A stretch of DNA of 64,000 bases, taken from positions 1 through 64,000 of the forward strand of contig JALIHJ010000041.1 of NCBI GenBank assembly GCA_022984795.1, given 5' to 3'. The notes under the pieces were generated by a model, which searched no databases, was not told the DNA's origin, and saw only the letters and a list, made by a program, of their open reading frames with translations. The DNA comes from Fabrea salina. Lineage: Eukaryota > Ciliophora > Heterotrichea > Heterotrichida > Fabreidae. Shown here one piece after another: positions 17,223-26,735 of this stretch. Position 1 is the first letter of the stretch. Every line of letters starts with the position of its first letter. Position numbers and translations under genes: made by a program.

Positions 17223-19049
17223 ATGGCTGAAAAGCAATTTGGAACAATTTACAAGGTAGCAGGGCCTTTGGTAGTGGCTAACAACATGGGAGGATCCAAG
17301 ATGTATGAGCTTGTGCGAGTTGGCTGGGACAAGTTGGTAGGAGAAATCATCAAACTAGAAGCAGACAACGCAAGCATCCAGTGCTACGAAGACACTTCAG
17401 GACTTACTGTGGGAGACCCTGTGCTCAGGACTGGGGCTCCGCTAAGTGTTACTCTAGGTCCTGGAATTATGGAAACAATTTACGATGGAATTCAGAGGCC
17501 TTTGAAAAGAATTGCCGAAAGCAGCAACATGTCTGTGTTTGTGCCAAGAGGAGTGGACGTGCCTACTCTGGACGAGTCCAAACAGTGGGAGTTCAAGCCT
17601 GAACACGTACAAGTGGGCTCCTTGATTAGTGGAGGAGACATTTTTGGGGACGTGCGTGAAAACAACCTGTTTGCCAACCATAAAGTCATGCTTCCCCCGA
17701 ACGCCCAGGGAAGAGTCACCTGGGTTGCTGACGAAGGGCACTACACAGTGAACGAAGACGTGATTGAAGTCGAGTTTAACGGAGAGAAAAAAACCTACTC
17801 AATGAGTCACGAGTGGCCAGTGCGTATGCCGCGACCTGTTGTTGAAAAGTTGCCAGGAAACACTCCTTTGCTTACAGGACAGCGCGTTTTGGACTGTTTG
17901 TTCCCTTCCTGTTTAGGGGGCACTTGTGCTATCCCAGGGGCTTTTGGGTGCGGAAAAACTGTGATTTCCCAGGCACTTTCTAAGTTTTCTAATTCCAACT
18001 GCATAGTTTACGTGGGATGTGGAGAACGAGGAAACGAAATGGCAGAGGTACTGAACGACTTCCCAGAACTGACTACCTTCTTCAACGGAAGGGAAGAAAG
18101 CATCATGCAGAGGACTTGCTTAGTGGCTAACACCTCCAACATGCCTGTGGCTGCAAGGGAAGCTTCAATTTACACAGGAATTACTTTGGCTGAGTACTTC
18201 AGAGACATGGGCTACAACGTAAGCATGATGGCTGACTCAACTTCTAGGTGGGCTGAAGCACTTAGGGAAATCTCAGGAAGACTTGCAGAGATGCCAGCTG
18301 ATGCAGGGTACCCAGCTTACTTGGGAGCCAAACTGGCCCAGTTTTACGAACGTGCAGGACGCGTAACCTGCTTGGGGAGTCCTCAGCGCGAGGGTTCAGT
18401 AAGCATTGTGGGGGCAGTTAGTCCGCCTGGTGGTGACTTTACAGATCCTGTGACAACCTCGACTTTGAACATAGTCCAGGTGTTTTGGGGACTTGACAAA
18501 AAGCTAGCACAGAGAAAGCATTTCCCGAGCGTGAACTGGTCTATTTCCTTCAGCAACTACGAACGCCAACTAGAGTCTTACCTTGACAAGTTCGACTCAG
18601 AATTTACTATGCTGCGCACTAAGTTTAAGGAAATTCTGCAGGAAGAAGAAGACCTGCAAGAAATAGTGCAGTTGGTAGGTAAGGACTCCCTTTCTGAAGA
18701 CCAAAAGACCGTGTTGGAGATTGCAAAGGTGATCAGAGAGGACTTTTTGCAACAAAACGCTTACTCAGACACTGACTACACATGCCCACTGCTTAAGTCA
18801 GCAGGCATGATGCGGGCTATTGTGACTTTCCACGACTTGGCCCAAAAGGTCATTAGGGACTCTCCTCAAGACAACAAGATTTCCTGGGCAGTAATTGCCA
18901 CTAAACTCCAAGACCAACTCATCCAACTTTCCAGAATGAAGGACGCAGTGAGTCCTAAGTCCTCCGAAGAAGAAATTAGGAACTACTACGACTCGCTTAT
19001 AGACGAAATCAGTTCAGGATTCCGAGCATTGGAAGATGCCCATGCTTAA
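17223..19049 (+). CDS. ATP6V1A: V-type H+-ATPase catalytic subunit A
   Basis: 608 residues from the ATG at 17223 ([18 protein letters not shown]). An in-frame TTG at 17208 is not a likely start. It hydrolyses ATP in the V1 sector that acidifies vacuoles and endosomes. Beta-barrel domain 1-75, A-specific insertion about 100-190, Walker A loop GAFGCGKT at about 239-246, catalytic region GERGNE, and the C-terminal helical domain are all present. It diverges from the IQCH-like gene across a 77-base spacer. Full family length, so no introns are needed. Confidence 0.97.
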   Translation: MAEKQFGTIYKVAGPLVVANNMGGSKMYELVRVGWDKLVGEIIKLEADNASIQCYEDTSGLTVGDPVLRTGAPLSVTLGPGIMETIYDGIQRPLKRIAESSNMSVFVPRGVDVPTLDESKQWEFKPEHVQVGSLISGGDIFGDVRENNLFANHKVMLPPNAQGRVTWVADEGHYTVNEDVIEVEFNGEKKTYSMSHEWPVRMPRPVVEKLPGNTPLLTGQRVLDCLFPSCLGGTCAIPGAFGCGKTVISQALSKFSNSNCIVYVGCGERGNEMAEVLNDFPELTTFFNGREESIMQRTCLVANTSNMPVAAREASIYTGITLAEYFRDMGYNVSMMADSTSRWAEALREISGRLAEMPADAGYPAYLGAKLAQFYERAGRVTCLGSPQREGSVSIVGAVSPPGGDFTDPVTTSTLNIVQVFWGLDKKLAQRKHFPSVNWSISFSNYERQLESYLDKFDSEFTMLRTKFKEILQEEEDLQEIVQLVGKDSLSEDQKTVLEIAKVIREDFLQQNAYSDTDYTCPLLKSAGMMRAIVTFHDLAQKVIRDSPQDNKISWAVIATKLQDQLIQLSRMKDAVSPKSSEEEIRNYYDSLIDEISSGFRALEDAHA

Positions 19050-19093
19050 TTAACTATTCCCGTTAACTATTCTAGAATTCGAAGTAATTTAAG

Positions 19094-20092
19094 ATGTCGG
19101 CCTGGTCTCGATACTCGCCTGAAAGACTAGCCCAAAAGGAGACAGAGCTAGTTGAACTTTCAGGAACTGAAGTTAAAACTCAAAAGGTAGATGTAGGCTT
19201 TGGTAGGTTTTTGTACTGTTTGGAGTGCGGAACCCAAAACTCAGAAGTTTTGTTGCTGATCCACGGGTACTGTGGAGCGGGGATGATTTTCTTCAAAATT
19301 CTAAAGGAACTTTCCCAGGAGTTCCGTGTGGTTTGTGTTGACTTACTGGGAATGGGGAGGTCCTCCAGGCCCGAATTCACTGCAGTTGCTGTGCAGGATT
19401 CAGAAGACTTTTTTTTGGAGGCCTTGGAACTCTTCATTCAAACAAAAGAACTCGAGCAGTTCAACCTTGCTGGGCACTCCTTTGGAGGCTACATTGCTGC
19501 TTGTTTGGCTCTGAGAAACCCCCAGAAAATACTGCGTCTTTTGCTGCTGTCTCCAGTAGGCATTCCTAAGAAACCAGTTGAGTACGACTATATTAGAACT
19601 CTGAGTTCTAAAGACTGGAAGTTCAGGTGGGTTATGAAGTTTTTAGTGTTTTTTTGGACCAAAAACATAACACCACTTGCTCTGCTGCGCAAGTCAGGGC
19701 CTTTTTCCAAAAAGCTTATGAAGCTTTACAGCAAAAGGAAGTTGCTTGGGCTAAGCCCTGAGGAAATGCAAGTGGTTGAGGACTACTTAGAACAAATCAA
19801 CTTGATGCCAGGGTCGGGGGACCTTGCTTTGCAGTATATTTTCGAAGCCGGGGGGTGGGCAAAGAACCCCCTCTGCAACAGACTGGGTGCTTTCAAAGGG
19901 CCCACTCACTTGTTTTTTGGCGACAAAGACTGGGTGACTCCTCCAGGAGTCGAAGAGACTGTGGCCCAAATTGGGCCACACGTTAGGTTGCACTTCATTT
20001 CTGACTCAGACCACCACTTGTACTGGGACAACCCCCGAGAACTTGCCTTAAAACTTATGCAAGCCCTGGATGTAAATTCTAGTAAGTATTAA
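19094..20092 (+). CDS. ABHD4/ABHD5-type alpha/beta hydrolase
   Basis: 332 residues. Oxyanion motif LIHGYCGAG at about 54, nucleophile elbow GHSFGG at about 123 with the catalytic Ser present (as in ABHD4, unlike ABHD5), acid in GDKDWVTP, and the His in DSDHHLYWDNP, which also contains the H-x4-D acyltransferase-type motif of the CGI-58 subfamily. Likely a phospholipid or N-acyl-phospholipid lipase or acyltransferase. Its stop codon is only 2 bases before the next start on the same strand. Confidence 0.85.
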   Translation: MSAWSRYSPERLAQKETELVELSGTEVKTQKVDVGFGRFLYCLECGTQNSEVLLLIHGYCGAGMIFFKILKELSQEFRVVCVDLLGMGRSSRPEFTAVAVQDSEDFFLEALELFIQTKELEQFNLAGHSFGGYIAACLALRNPQKILRLLLLSPVGIPKKPVEYDYIRTLSSKDWKFRWVMKFLVFFWTKNITPLALLRKSGPFSKKLMKLYSKRKLLGLSPEEMQVVEDYLEQINLMPGSGDLALQYIFEAGGWAKNPLCNRLGAFKGPTHLFFGDKDWVTPPGVEETVAQIGPHVRLHFISDSDHHLYWDNPRELALKLMQALDVNSSKY

Positions 20093-20094
20093 AA

Positions 20095-20661
20095 ATGTTT
20101 GTGAGGAACTCGCCCTTCGAAGACTACGGAATCAAAGAAGAGGAAGAAACTGAACCTCCGTTAATGGAGGACTTGGGCATAAACGTTGAACACATCAAAC
20201 AAAAAACCGTTTCTGTCCTGACTTTCCGCCACCTCGACGAACGATCTTTGGAAGACCCCGACATGGGAGGGCCTTTGCTCTTCGTGGTAATTTTTGGAGC
20301 TATGCTTCTGCTTGCAGGCAAAATGCACTTTGGAGCAATATACGGGTTTGGAGTGCTGGGAAGTCTGGGAGTGTACTGTGTGCTGAACCTTATGTCTCAA
20401 AAAAGAGATATTGACTACTACCGAACTGTCAGTATTCTGGGCTACGCGCTTTTGCCTATAGTGGGACTATCGGCCTTGGGAGTGTTTTTCTCTTTAAGCA
20501 GTCTCATTGGTTTCGGCTTGGCTGTGATCTGTGTAGGCTGGAGCACACTGATGGCTTCTAGGTTCTTTGAAACTTTTTTGGAAATGGACGACCAGAGGTG
20601 GTTGGTGTCCTACCCAGTTCTTCTGATGTACGCGTGCTTCACCCTGCTGACAGTCTTTTAA
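20095..20661 (+). CDS. YIPF5: Yip1/YIPF5 family Golgi membrane protein
   Basis: 188 residues. It has the family hallmark PPLMEDLGINVEHIKQKT in the cytosolic N-terminus, the GPLLFVVIFGAMLLLAGK segment, and about five transmembrane helices from 60 to 188. Yip1 proteins act with Rab GTPases in ER-to-Golgi traffic. The start is 2 bases after the hydrolase stop, so either the two are co-transcribed or this gene's promoter lies inside the upstream coding sequence. It ends 9 bases from a convergent gene. Confidence 0.93.
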   Translation: MFVRNSPFEDYGIKEEEETEPPLMEDLGINVEHIKQKTVSVLTFRHLDERSLEDPDMGGPLLFVVIFGAMLLLAGKMHFGAIYGFGVLGSLGVYCVLNLMSQKRDIDYYRTVSILGYALLPIVGLSALGVFFSLSSLIGFGLAVICVGWSTLMASRFFETFLEMDDQRWLVSYPVLLMYACFTLLTVF

Positions 20662-20670
20662 ATAATACAC

Positions 20671-21012
20671 TTAAAGGTTATCTAGAGTTTTGCCAAGGGT
20701 CTGGTGCACAACGGAAGCCTGGGCTTGTAGGTGACGCAACTTGCTGATTGAGGACTCGTACTGTTCTTGGAGGGCCCTGATTTCGGCTTCTTGGTTTTCG
20801 CGACTTTGTTTAAAAAGGTCTTCGGGGATCTTAGTAATAACATTCAGGATGCTGCGGTGCGCGTCTGCAATGTCTGAGCCTACTTGACTGATTAGTTTGT
20901 TTCTAGCTTGTTTGTCGCTTCTGGTGACTTCGTCCTGGACTTTGCTCAGGCCTTCGTAGAGCACCCTTGTGAAGTTGCTGAGTTCGTTCTCCAGTTCTGT
21001 CAAGTAGTCCAT
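20671..21012 (-). CDS. Small helical protein, possibly Mediator subunit MED21
   Basis: 113 residues from the ATG at 21012 (MDYLTELENELSNFTRVLYE); the frame extends upstream but runs into the divergent gene. All-helical. An N-terminal helix with L..L...L spacing is followed by a segment with Ile/Leu repeats ending in KIPEDLF and a long C-terminal coiled coil. The layout resembles MED21, but identity is too low to be sure; any small coiled-coil adaptor is possible. Its start codon is 12 bases from the divergent VAP start. Confidence 0.4.
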   Translation of the reverse strand: MDYLTELENELSNFTRVLYEGLSKVQDEVTRSDKQARNKLISQVGSDIADAHRSILNVITKIPEDLFKQSRENQEAEIRALQEQYESSISKLRHLQAQASVVHQTLGKTLDNL

Positions 21013-21024
21013 TAAGACTTTATA

Positions 21025-21567
21025 ATGAAAACCCAGAAAGGAGAAGCCCCAATACTGCTTATGGAACCCTCGAGTGAAATACACTTTGGAAACTCTCCTG
21101 AAGAAGTGCTTCAAGCAACTTTGTTACTAAAAAACATCCACAACCAAAGAGTTGCCTTTAAAATTAAATCTTCAGTGAAGGAGGTTTATAGGGTAGACCC
21201 TCACCAGGGAGTTATTGAGCCAGCCCAGAAGCTGGTTGTTAACATAGCTTTGGAGGGCAAAGCTTCCAACGACGCCTTTAAAGTAATTTTTGCACCTACT
21301 CTGCTTGAAGTTAACTGCTCCCAGTCCAAGCTGGCTGAGTTTTGGAAGTCAACTTCTTCTGTGCGAACTTGCAAGTTAAAAGTTTCAGACCCCCCAACGA
21401 ACGACCAACTATTTTCGCAACTCGAACGATTAACTTCCCAGTACAACTCACTCCAGCAAAAGTACACTCAAACTCTAACTTCGAAGAAGACCCAGTCTTC
21501 GTTTGGGGTTTTGCACGTAGCAGTGTTTTTTGCGATGGGATTAGTTTCGGGTTACTTTTACTCTTAA
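21025..21567 (+). CDS. VAMP-associated protein (VAP, MSP domain)
   Basis: 180 residues. The MSP domain at about 9-115 includes an immunoglobulin-like strand pattern (EIHFGN..., VVNIALEG). A short coiled coil (about 132-155) and a C-terminal membrane anchor (AVFFAMGLVSGYFYS) follow. VAPs tether the ER to other organelles by binding FFAT peptides. All three family parts are present and the length is a little short. Divergent from the MED21-like gene, and 10 bases upstream of the Rap1-like gene on the same strand. Confidence 0.9.
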   Translation: MKTQKGEAPILLMEPSSEIHFGNSPEEVLQATLLLKNIHNQRVAFKIKSSVKEVYRVDPHQGVIEPAQKLVVNIALEGKASNDAFKVIFAPTLLEVNCSQSKLAEFWKSTSSVRTCKLKVSDPPTNDQLFSQLERLTSQYNSLQQKYTQTLTSKKTQSSFGVLHVAVFFAMGLVSGYFYS

Positions 21568-21577
21568 GTTACTATAA

Positions 21578-22528
21578 ATGGAAAAGCTTTTCGTAAGCGG
21601 GAAAAAGCCCCTTAAATTTTTTATGGAAACATGTGAAGAAAAAAGATCCCTACAAAAGTTAATATCTAAGCACGGAGGCCAAGTATCAAGAAGTTACTTA
21701 CCAGGGTGCATTGAACTGGTTCCTTACGAGAAAGATTTCCGCTTGAAGGCCGAAAACGCAAAAAAGCACCCTGTGTACTCATTTAAGTTGATTCATGATT
21801 CAGTGAATCTTGGAGAAATGCAAGACCTCCAGGAATACGAAATCAAAGCTGCATATGCCCCCGGGATCAAAAAAAGCAATGCTCGCAAGAAGTACACCCC
21901 TGAAGAGGACGCTGAAATCCTAGCTTATGTAGAAAAAAATCCAGGAAAAACAGGTTCCCTCAAATACTGGGAACAAGCCCTTGCTTCTGGACTTTCTTCA
22001 GAACACTCAGCTGAAAGCCTCAGACACCACTGGAAGTTCCACAAACCCAAGAAAGAAAACGTTGCTGAAAAAACACCCAAACCAGAAACTCCTTCTCCCC
22101 AGAAAAAACCCAAAACAGCCACTCCCCAGTCCTTTTCTCCAGGAAAAATATCGGTGCCTTCCAGAAGTTCTTCAGCTAGGAAAAAGTTCACCACTCCAAG
22201 TGGAGGAGGGTTTGACTTAACTTCTATGATGGGGTCTGCTAAGTCCAATATTTCAGCTATGGCTGAAGGCTTTTTGAAGCTAGGCAGTCGGTTTGAAGAC
22301 CACAACCAGATTAAAATTTGCGTTAGCACTGAAGGCAGGAAAGTCGCTGACATGGGGTACCTCAAGAAGAAATGCATAGACGCCAAGATTCCAGAGCACT
22401 TTATGCGACTTGTGGATGTGTGCAAACAACACTCAGGAAAAGAACTTCAAGAAGAAGACGTTGCAAGGATCTTAGTGAGTAACCAAGGAAGAGTTGGAGC
22501 TACCGTAAGTTACTTCTCTAAAAAGTAA
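21578..22528 (+). CDS. Rap1-like BRCT-Myb telomere protein
   Basis: 316 residues. A BRCT-like domain at about 1-88; a Rap1/Myb-type domain at about 108-160 (KKYTPEEDAEILAYVEK, then a conserved Trp in LKYWEQAL and RHHWKFH); a Pro/Lys/Ser-rich linker at 160-215; and a C-terminal helical domain (about 275-316) whose LVSNQGRVGATVSYF resembles the Rap1 C-terminal interaction domain. BRCT, Myb and RCT in this order is the architecture of Rap1/TERF2IP, a shelterin subunit. Orthology is inferred from order and motifs. It starts 10 bases after the VAP stop. Confidence 0.7.
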   Translation: MEKLFVSGKKPLKFFMETCEEKRSLQKLISKHGGQVSRSYLPGCIELVPYEKDFRLKAENAKKHPVYSFKLIHDSVNLGEMQDLQEYEIKAAYAPGIKKSNARKKYTPEEDAEILAYVEKNPGKTGSLKYWEQALASGLSSEHSAESLRHHWKFHKPKKENVAEKTPKPETPSPQKKPKTATPQSFSPGKISVPSRSSSARKKFTTPSGGGFDLTSMMGSAKSNISAMAEGFLKLGSRFEDHNQIKICVSTEGRKVADMGYLKKKCIDAKIPEHFMRLVDVCKQHSGKELQEEDVARILVSNQGRVGATVSYFSKK

Positions 22529-22541
22529 GTTTATAAACAAA

Positions 22542-23279
22542 TTACATGTCAATTGGAGTGAGTTTTTCTCCGCCAAGCATATGAGTTTCAAATGCTTCTA
22601 GTTCTTGTTTCAAGTTTCCTAAAGTTGGGGACTCGCTTTTCTCGCAACTCTTTTTGGAAGGCATCAGCTGGTCAACTAGTTCCTGGTAGTCAGTTTTTGT
22701 TTTGGAGCTAGACTTTAAGGTCCTTAGTTTTTTGTTGAGGTCCAGCCAGTTCACTTCTGCACAGCACTCAGACACTAGTTGCCAGTTTTGGAAGTCCAGT
22801 TTGAAGTTCGGGAACTTGGCAACTAAGTACTCCTCGATAGTTTCTGAATGCTTAGAAAGAGTTAGTTTTGCCAAGAACCCTGTAAATAGCAGAACCATTT
22901 TGGTGTTTATTGACCTTTCTGGTTTAGACGTGGTCTCTAGTAGAGAGAACCACTGGACTATTTCAATCTCATTCAAAAGCAGCAAGTCTGCAACCCAATT
23001 AACTAAGCCAAAAACTTTCTTTTTGGGCAAAGCCAAAGGAACTTTGAGTGAAACTCTTTTTAAAAGTTTTTGGCGTTGAAGAGTGACTCCGTGTTTGAGG
23101 TAGAACTGCCTCAGAGTGAAGTAACTAGGTAAAAAAGGAGTTGGAGGAGGAGTTTTGTCGTTTACTTCTAAAGGCGTGAAGTAAGGTTTGTCCAATATAC
23201 TTCCTGACAGCAAAGCCTCTTCACTTGACTTCACAAGGCTACAGTCTATTCTCAAGTGGATTCTTCTAGTAGCTTTCAT
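22542..23279 (-). CDS. Uncharacterised protein
   Basis: 245 residues, no family recognised. The N-terminus is basic with a Pro-rich stretch (KTPPPTPFLPSYF). The middle (about 90-200) is helical and Leu/Lys-rich with conserved-looking Trp residues. The C-terminus is acidic. No signal peptide or membrane segment. It converges on the Rap1-like gene with 13 bases between stops, and lies 68 bases downstream of the SAM synthetase stop on the same strand. Confidence 0.65.
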   Translation of the reverse strand: MKATRRIHLRIDCSLVKSSEEALLSGSILDKPYFTPLEVNDKTPPPTPFLPSYFTLRQFYLKHGVTLQRQKLLKRVSLKVPLALPKKKVFGLVNWVADLLLLNEIEIVQWFSLLETTSKPERSINTKMVLLFTGFLAKLTLSKHSETIEEYLVAKFPNFKLDFQNWQLVSECCAEVNWLDLNKKLRTLKSSSKTKTDYQELVDQLMPSKKSCEKSESPTLGNLKQELEAFETHMLGGEKLTPIDM

Positions 23280-23347
23280 TTATTATTCACTAACTTAGGT
23301 TTATGTTGGGCTTTTTCGGTTACTTTGGTTCAATAAAAAGTGTTAAC

Positions 23348-24550
23348 TTAGAGTTCATGAGATAAGTCCTTTGGTACTTCCCATGTGAAATCAGGGTCGT
23401 CTTCACGTCCAAAGTGGCCGTAGGAACTAGTCTTTTGGTAGATGGGTCTCCTTAAGTTAAGGTCTCTGATGATGCACCCGGGTCTCAAGTCGAAGTTTCT
23501 GTGGACGATTTGAAGCAAGTCTTCGTCAGACTTTCCGTTCTTCACAGTGCCGTAGGAGTCCACATGCACACTCAGAGGGTGAGCAACTCCAATGGCGTAA
23601 GAAACCTGCACAAGGACTCTGTCGCAGAACCCAGCCTTAACAAGGGATTTAGCTACCCACCTTGCAGCGTAAGCAGCTGACCTGTCTACTTTAGTAGGGT
23701 CTTTTCCTGAGAAAGCACCTCCTCCGTGGGCACCCCAGCCACCATAGGTGTCAATGATGATCTTCCTTCCGGTAAGACCAGCGTCTCCGTGAGGACCTCC
23801 AATCACAAAACGTCCAGAAGGGTTGAGGTGGTAAATGGTTTTGTCGTCAAGGTATTGTGCAGGCACAATGGGCTTGATCACGTGTTCTTTAAGTTGTTGT
23901 TGAACTTCTTCTAGAGAAATGTCTGGTTCGTGTTGAGTGCTGATCACAATTGTGTGGACGCGGATGGGAATTACACGGCCACCTTCGTTTCTGTACTCAA
24001 TAGTTACTTGGGTTTTGCCGTCAGGCCTGAGCCAAGCACAGGTTCCGTTCTTGCGGACTTCAGTAAGGCGGTAGCCAAGACGAGTAGCAAGGTGGTGGGT
24101 GAGTGGCATGCACTCGGGGGTTTCGTTGGATGCATACCCAAACATGTGGCCTTGATCTCCTGCTCCAACGTCTTCAGGGGCTTGTTTGTGGACGGCCTGG
24201 GCGATGTCAGGGCTCTGTCTTTCAATAGCACAGGTGACTTCGCAAGTTTTGTAGTCAAGTCCCTTGTCGGGGCTGTCATAACCAATGTGCTTGACGGCAT
24301 CCCTAACTACTTGTTCGTAGTTGACGCTGGCAGCAGTAGTAATTTCTCCGAAGATCATTACCATGTTTGTCTTGGCGCAAGTTTCACATGCCACAGCTGA
24401 GTTGGGGTCTTGTGCGAAGCAAGCATCGATTACTGCATCCGAAACTTGATCGCAAAGTTTGTCAGGATGTCCTTCGTTCACTGACTCGGAAGTGAACAAG
24501 AAGTGTCCGTCAGGGAGTTCAGTGCAGTGGGTGAGGTAATTTGCGCTCAT
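23348..24550 (-). CDS. MAT: S-adenosylmethionine synthetase
   Basis: 400 residues, full family length. It makes S-adenosylmethionine from methionine and ATP in the cytosol. Signature motifs [11 protein letters not shown] (about 131) and [16 protein letters not shown] (about 275) are intact, as is the C-terminal WEVPKDL typical of eukaryotic enzymes. The start MSANYLTH is followed by [15 protein letters not shown] as in the family. The 219 bases upstream (24551-24769) are A/T-rich with no gene and presumably hold its promoter. Confidence 0.97.
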   Translation of the reverse strand: MSANYLTHCTELPDGHFLFTSESVNEGHPDKLCDQVSDAVIDACFAQDPNSAVACETCAKTNMVMIFGEITTAASVNYEQVVRDAVKHIGYDSPDKGLDYKTCEVTCAIERQSPDIAQAVHKQAPEDVGAGDQGHMFGYASNETPECMPLTHHLATRLGYRLTEVRKNGTCAWLRPDGKTQVTIEYRNEGGRVIPIRVHTIVISTQHEPDISLEEVQQQLKEHVIKPIVPAQYLDDKTIYHLNPSGRFVIGGPHGDAGLTGRKIIIDTYGGWGAHGGGAFSGKDPTKVDRSAAYAARWVAKSLVKAGFCDRVLVQVSYAIGVAHPLSVHVDSYGTVKNGKSDEDLLQIVHRNFDLRPGCIIRDLNLRRPIYQKTSSYGHFGREDDPDFTWEVPKDLSHEL

Positions 24551-24769
24551 ATTGTTTATAAATGTGGTACCTCTTGCCCTTTTAGGTTTTAGAGGAAAAT
24601 GGGGAGGTTTTTGGGAGACGAATTTTTAATTAAACAGGAATTATTAATACGTCTGGTTTTAGTTGAAAATACTTGAGAACTGCAAAAGCCAAGCATAGGG
24701 GACTTTGAAAACGTTTTTTGGGGATTTAACTAAACGAGTTAAGTCAGTAATTAACTAATGAAGATCACA

Positions 24770-25438
24770 TTACCTTACTTTTTGGGCAGACTCTCTTTCC
24801 ATGCGCTCTCTTCCTCTTTCTCTGAACTGCTGGATCAATTCCGCCAGGGGAGCCAACTCCTTTTGGTCAACTAACTTAAAGCGGTCAATGAAGAAAATGA
24901 AGTGTTTGAAACAAGTGTTCAAATGGTACTCCATTCCTAAACTCATTATGTGCTGGAAGTGGGTGTGGTAGATGTGGGCGTACACCCTGAACAGTCTTTT
25001 AAAAATTACCTTGATGGTCGACACGAAGTTTTTCGGAAAGGAAACTCCTATTTGGGTAGGAAACAGGTGCTCGTTGTTAAGTTGGCTCTCCACCCAAGTC
25101 ATTAAGAAGTCAATGTACTCTGACGCCGACACCTTCAGTGGAGTGCGCACGTTTTGTCCGTCTGCCCACAAGTACTCGTACTTAGGCCCTGCAGACATTA
25201 TAGGGCAGCTTTCAGGAGTGCAGAACTCAGTCAGGGCTCCGTAGATCAAGTTGATTTCGTTGTAGAACTCAATGGTGTTGACAGCGAGCCATTCGTTAAG
25301 GTCTTCGCCAACAGGGAGCTCCACTGCCAAGTCCAGGTTTCCCGAGCCAAGAGTCATCTTAGCTATTTGCCTCAGCCCGTACCCTTTCTGGCCTTTCTCG
25401 ATTCTTTTCTTAGGTCTGAAGCTCTTGTTTTTATCCAT
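24770..25438 (-). CDS. MOB1: MOB1 kinase activator
   Basis: 222 residues. The whole Mob1/phocein domain is present, with the zinc ligands C-x4-C (FCTPESCP, about 75-82) and the His pair in the region HIYHTHFQHI (about 155-165). MOB1 activates NDR/LATS kinases; in Stentor it is known as a polarity and patterning factor. The N-terminus (FRPKKRIEKGQKGYGL) matches the conserved start. The extreme C-terminus is an Arg/Glu-rich helix. Confidence 0.95.
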   Translation of the reverse strand: MDKNKSFRPKKRIEKGQKGYGLRQIAKMTLGSGNLDLAVELPVGEDLNEWLAVNTIEFYNEINLIYGALTEFCTPESCPIMSAGPKYEYLWADGQNVRTPLKVSASEYIDFLMTWVESQLNNEHLFPTQIGVSFPKNFVSTIKVIFKRLFRVYAHIYHTHFQHIMSLGMEYHLNTCFKHFIFFIDRFKLVDQKELAPLAELIQQFRERGRERMERESAQKVR

Positions 25439-25525
25439 TTTATCCAGTTCTAACTTTTCTTTGAAATTTAAATTATGTCGGAACTAGCTTTCAAACTGTT
25501 GCTAAAGCAACCACAATAGTTATTC

Positions 25526-26668
25526 TTAAACTAATTCATTTAAAATTTCGGTCCATCTGTTGCCTAGTTTTTTCTGATTCAGTTGTTGCATTTTGCTGAC
25601 TATGACTTCTCTTAACTGGGCCTTCAGTTCTGGTTCAGCTAACTGAGCTGCAGTCCTCAAAACATAGCATCCGTATTGACTGTTCAAAAGTACATACAGT
25701 TTGTCATCGTGAATGATTTCGTTAACTATGGCTTCTCTCATTTCTCTGTGCTTCAGGCACTTTTCTATTACGTTGGAAGCGTACTTCTGGATACACAACT
25801 GGAGTATTTTACCTTGCAGAGCTGCTACCATGGGAAAGCTGCACTGGTCAGTCCAGCAGTCTAGAAGGTGCTGGATGGCATAGTTGCCGTAGGGGTCTTG
25901 CATCAATGCAACAGGGTCAGTGAGCAGCTCACCCATCACTCTAGGGTCGCTCACACACTTTTTAACTACACAAAGTCCAAGCTTATTGGTAGCAAGTTCC
26001 TTTACTGACCCCTGAATTTCCTCTATCACAAAGTTTTTGTTTTTAAGCGTTGCAAGCAAGCGCTGGACCACGTGGGAGGCGTTGTTGTGTGTGGCTAAAC
26101 TGCAAATCTGCCCAGTGAAGGCTTGTCTGTAGACTTCTTCTTCTTGGGGAAGGTTGGCCAGAGTTATGATTGTTTGCAAACTATGGGTTCCCCGGGGGTC
26201 CTGGGCAATCTTCACGAGATGGTTCTTCATTCCTTCGAGCAGCACCAGACGTTGCTTACTGCTGCAACTTTGGAAGAGAGTTTGGCACATGTAGTTCCCG
26301 TACAGGTCGTTCATGAGCTCCCCTACGTGCGGTGCTAGTACTTCTACGACTTTTTCAATCTGCTCGGGACGAGACTTGGCTATTAGTTTCTGAGTACGTT
26401 TCGAGCCGTTTTTGGTGCGGCACAGAGAAGGCAGTTGACTTAAGGATAGTTCCAAGTAGGAGGAATCAAGTTCTCCGCTTGAAGAAACAGTGACCTCATC
26501 CTCGAGGATTCCCGACAAACACTTGGTAACTGTTGGGTTTAACAAATCGCCGTCTGCAGTCAGAGAGGTCCATCCAAACCCCTCCCAACTTTTGGAAGAA
26601 AACTCGTCAAAGTTGGGTGGTTTGGATGACTTTGAATTAAAGCCTGGTGGTGGTTCCTGAAAATTCAT
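25526..26668 (-). CDS. Pumilio-family (PUF) RNA-binding protein
   Basis: 380 residues. A disordered N-terminus of about 85 residues is followed by eight PUF repeats to about 375. Repeat helices with NxYxx[Q/R]-type base-contacting triplets are visible (NYMCQ, GTHSLQ, ASHVVQ, LCVVK, GNYAIQ, ASNVIE, CYVLR). PUF proteins bind 3' UTRs and repress or localise mRNAs. Here neighbouring 3' UTRs can only be tiny or overlap the next gene. Confidence 0.93.
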   Translation of the reverse strand: MNFQEPPPGFNSKSSKPPNFDEFSSKSWEGFGWTSLTADGDLLNPTVTKCLSGILEDEVTVSSSGELDSSYLELSLSQLPSLCRTKNGSKRTQKLIAKSRPEQIEKVVEVLAPHVGELMNDLYGNYMCQTLFQSCSSKQRLVLLEGMKNHLVKIAQDPRGTHSLQTIITLANLPQEEEVYRQAFTGQICSLATHNNASHVVQRLLATLKNKNFVIEEIQGSVKELATNKLGLCVVKKCVSDPRVMGELLTDPVALMQDPYGNYAIQHLLDCWTDQCSFPMVAALQGKILQLCIQKYASNVIEKCLKHREMREAIVNEIIHDDKLYVLLNSQYGCYVLRTAAQLAEPELKAQLREVIVSKMQQLNQKKLGNRWTEILNELV

Positions 26669-26735
26669 CTTTTTTATTTAGACTAATTACACTGGAATTT
26701 AATGATCTGATGGCATAGTTACGCATTATAAATAC

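Noticed and set aside
20070-20095. GTAAGTATTAAAAATG at the hydrolase/YIPF5 junction as an intron fusing both genes
   Set aside because: No acceptor AG at 15-16 nt, and both proteins are complete with proper family ends.
21925-22425. 166-codon minus-strand frame opposite the Rap1-like gene
   Set aside because: Antisense shadow; the plus-strand frame carries the recognisable BRCT and Myb domains.
22490-22528. GTAAGTTACTTCTC near the Rap1-like stop as an intron donor
   Set aside because: No AG lies at 15-16 nt, and the bases encode the plausible C-terminal residues TVSYFSKK.
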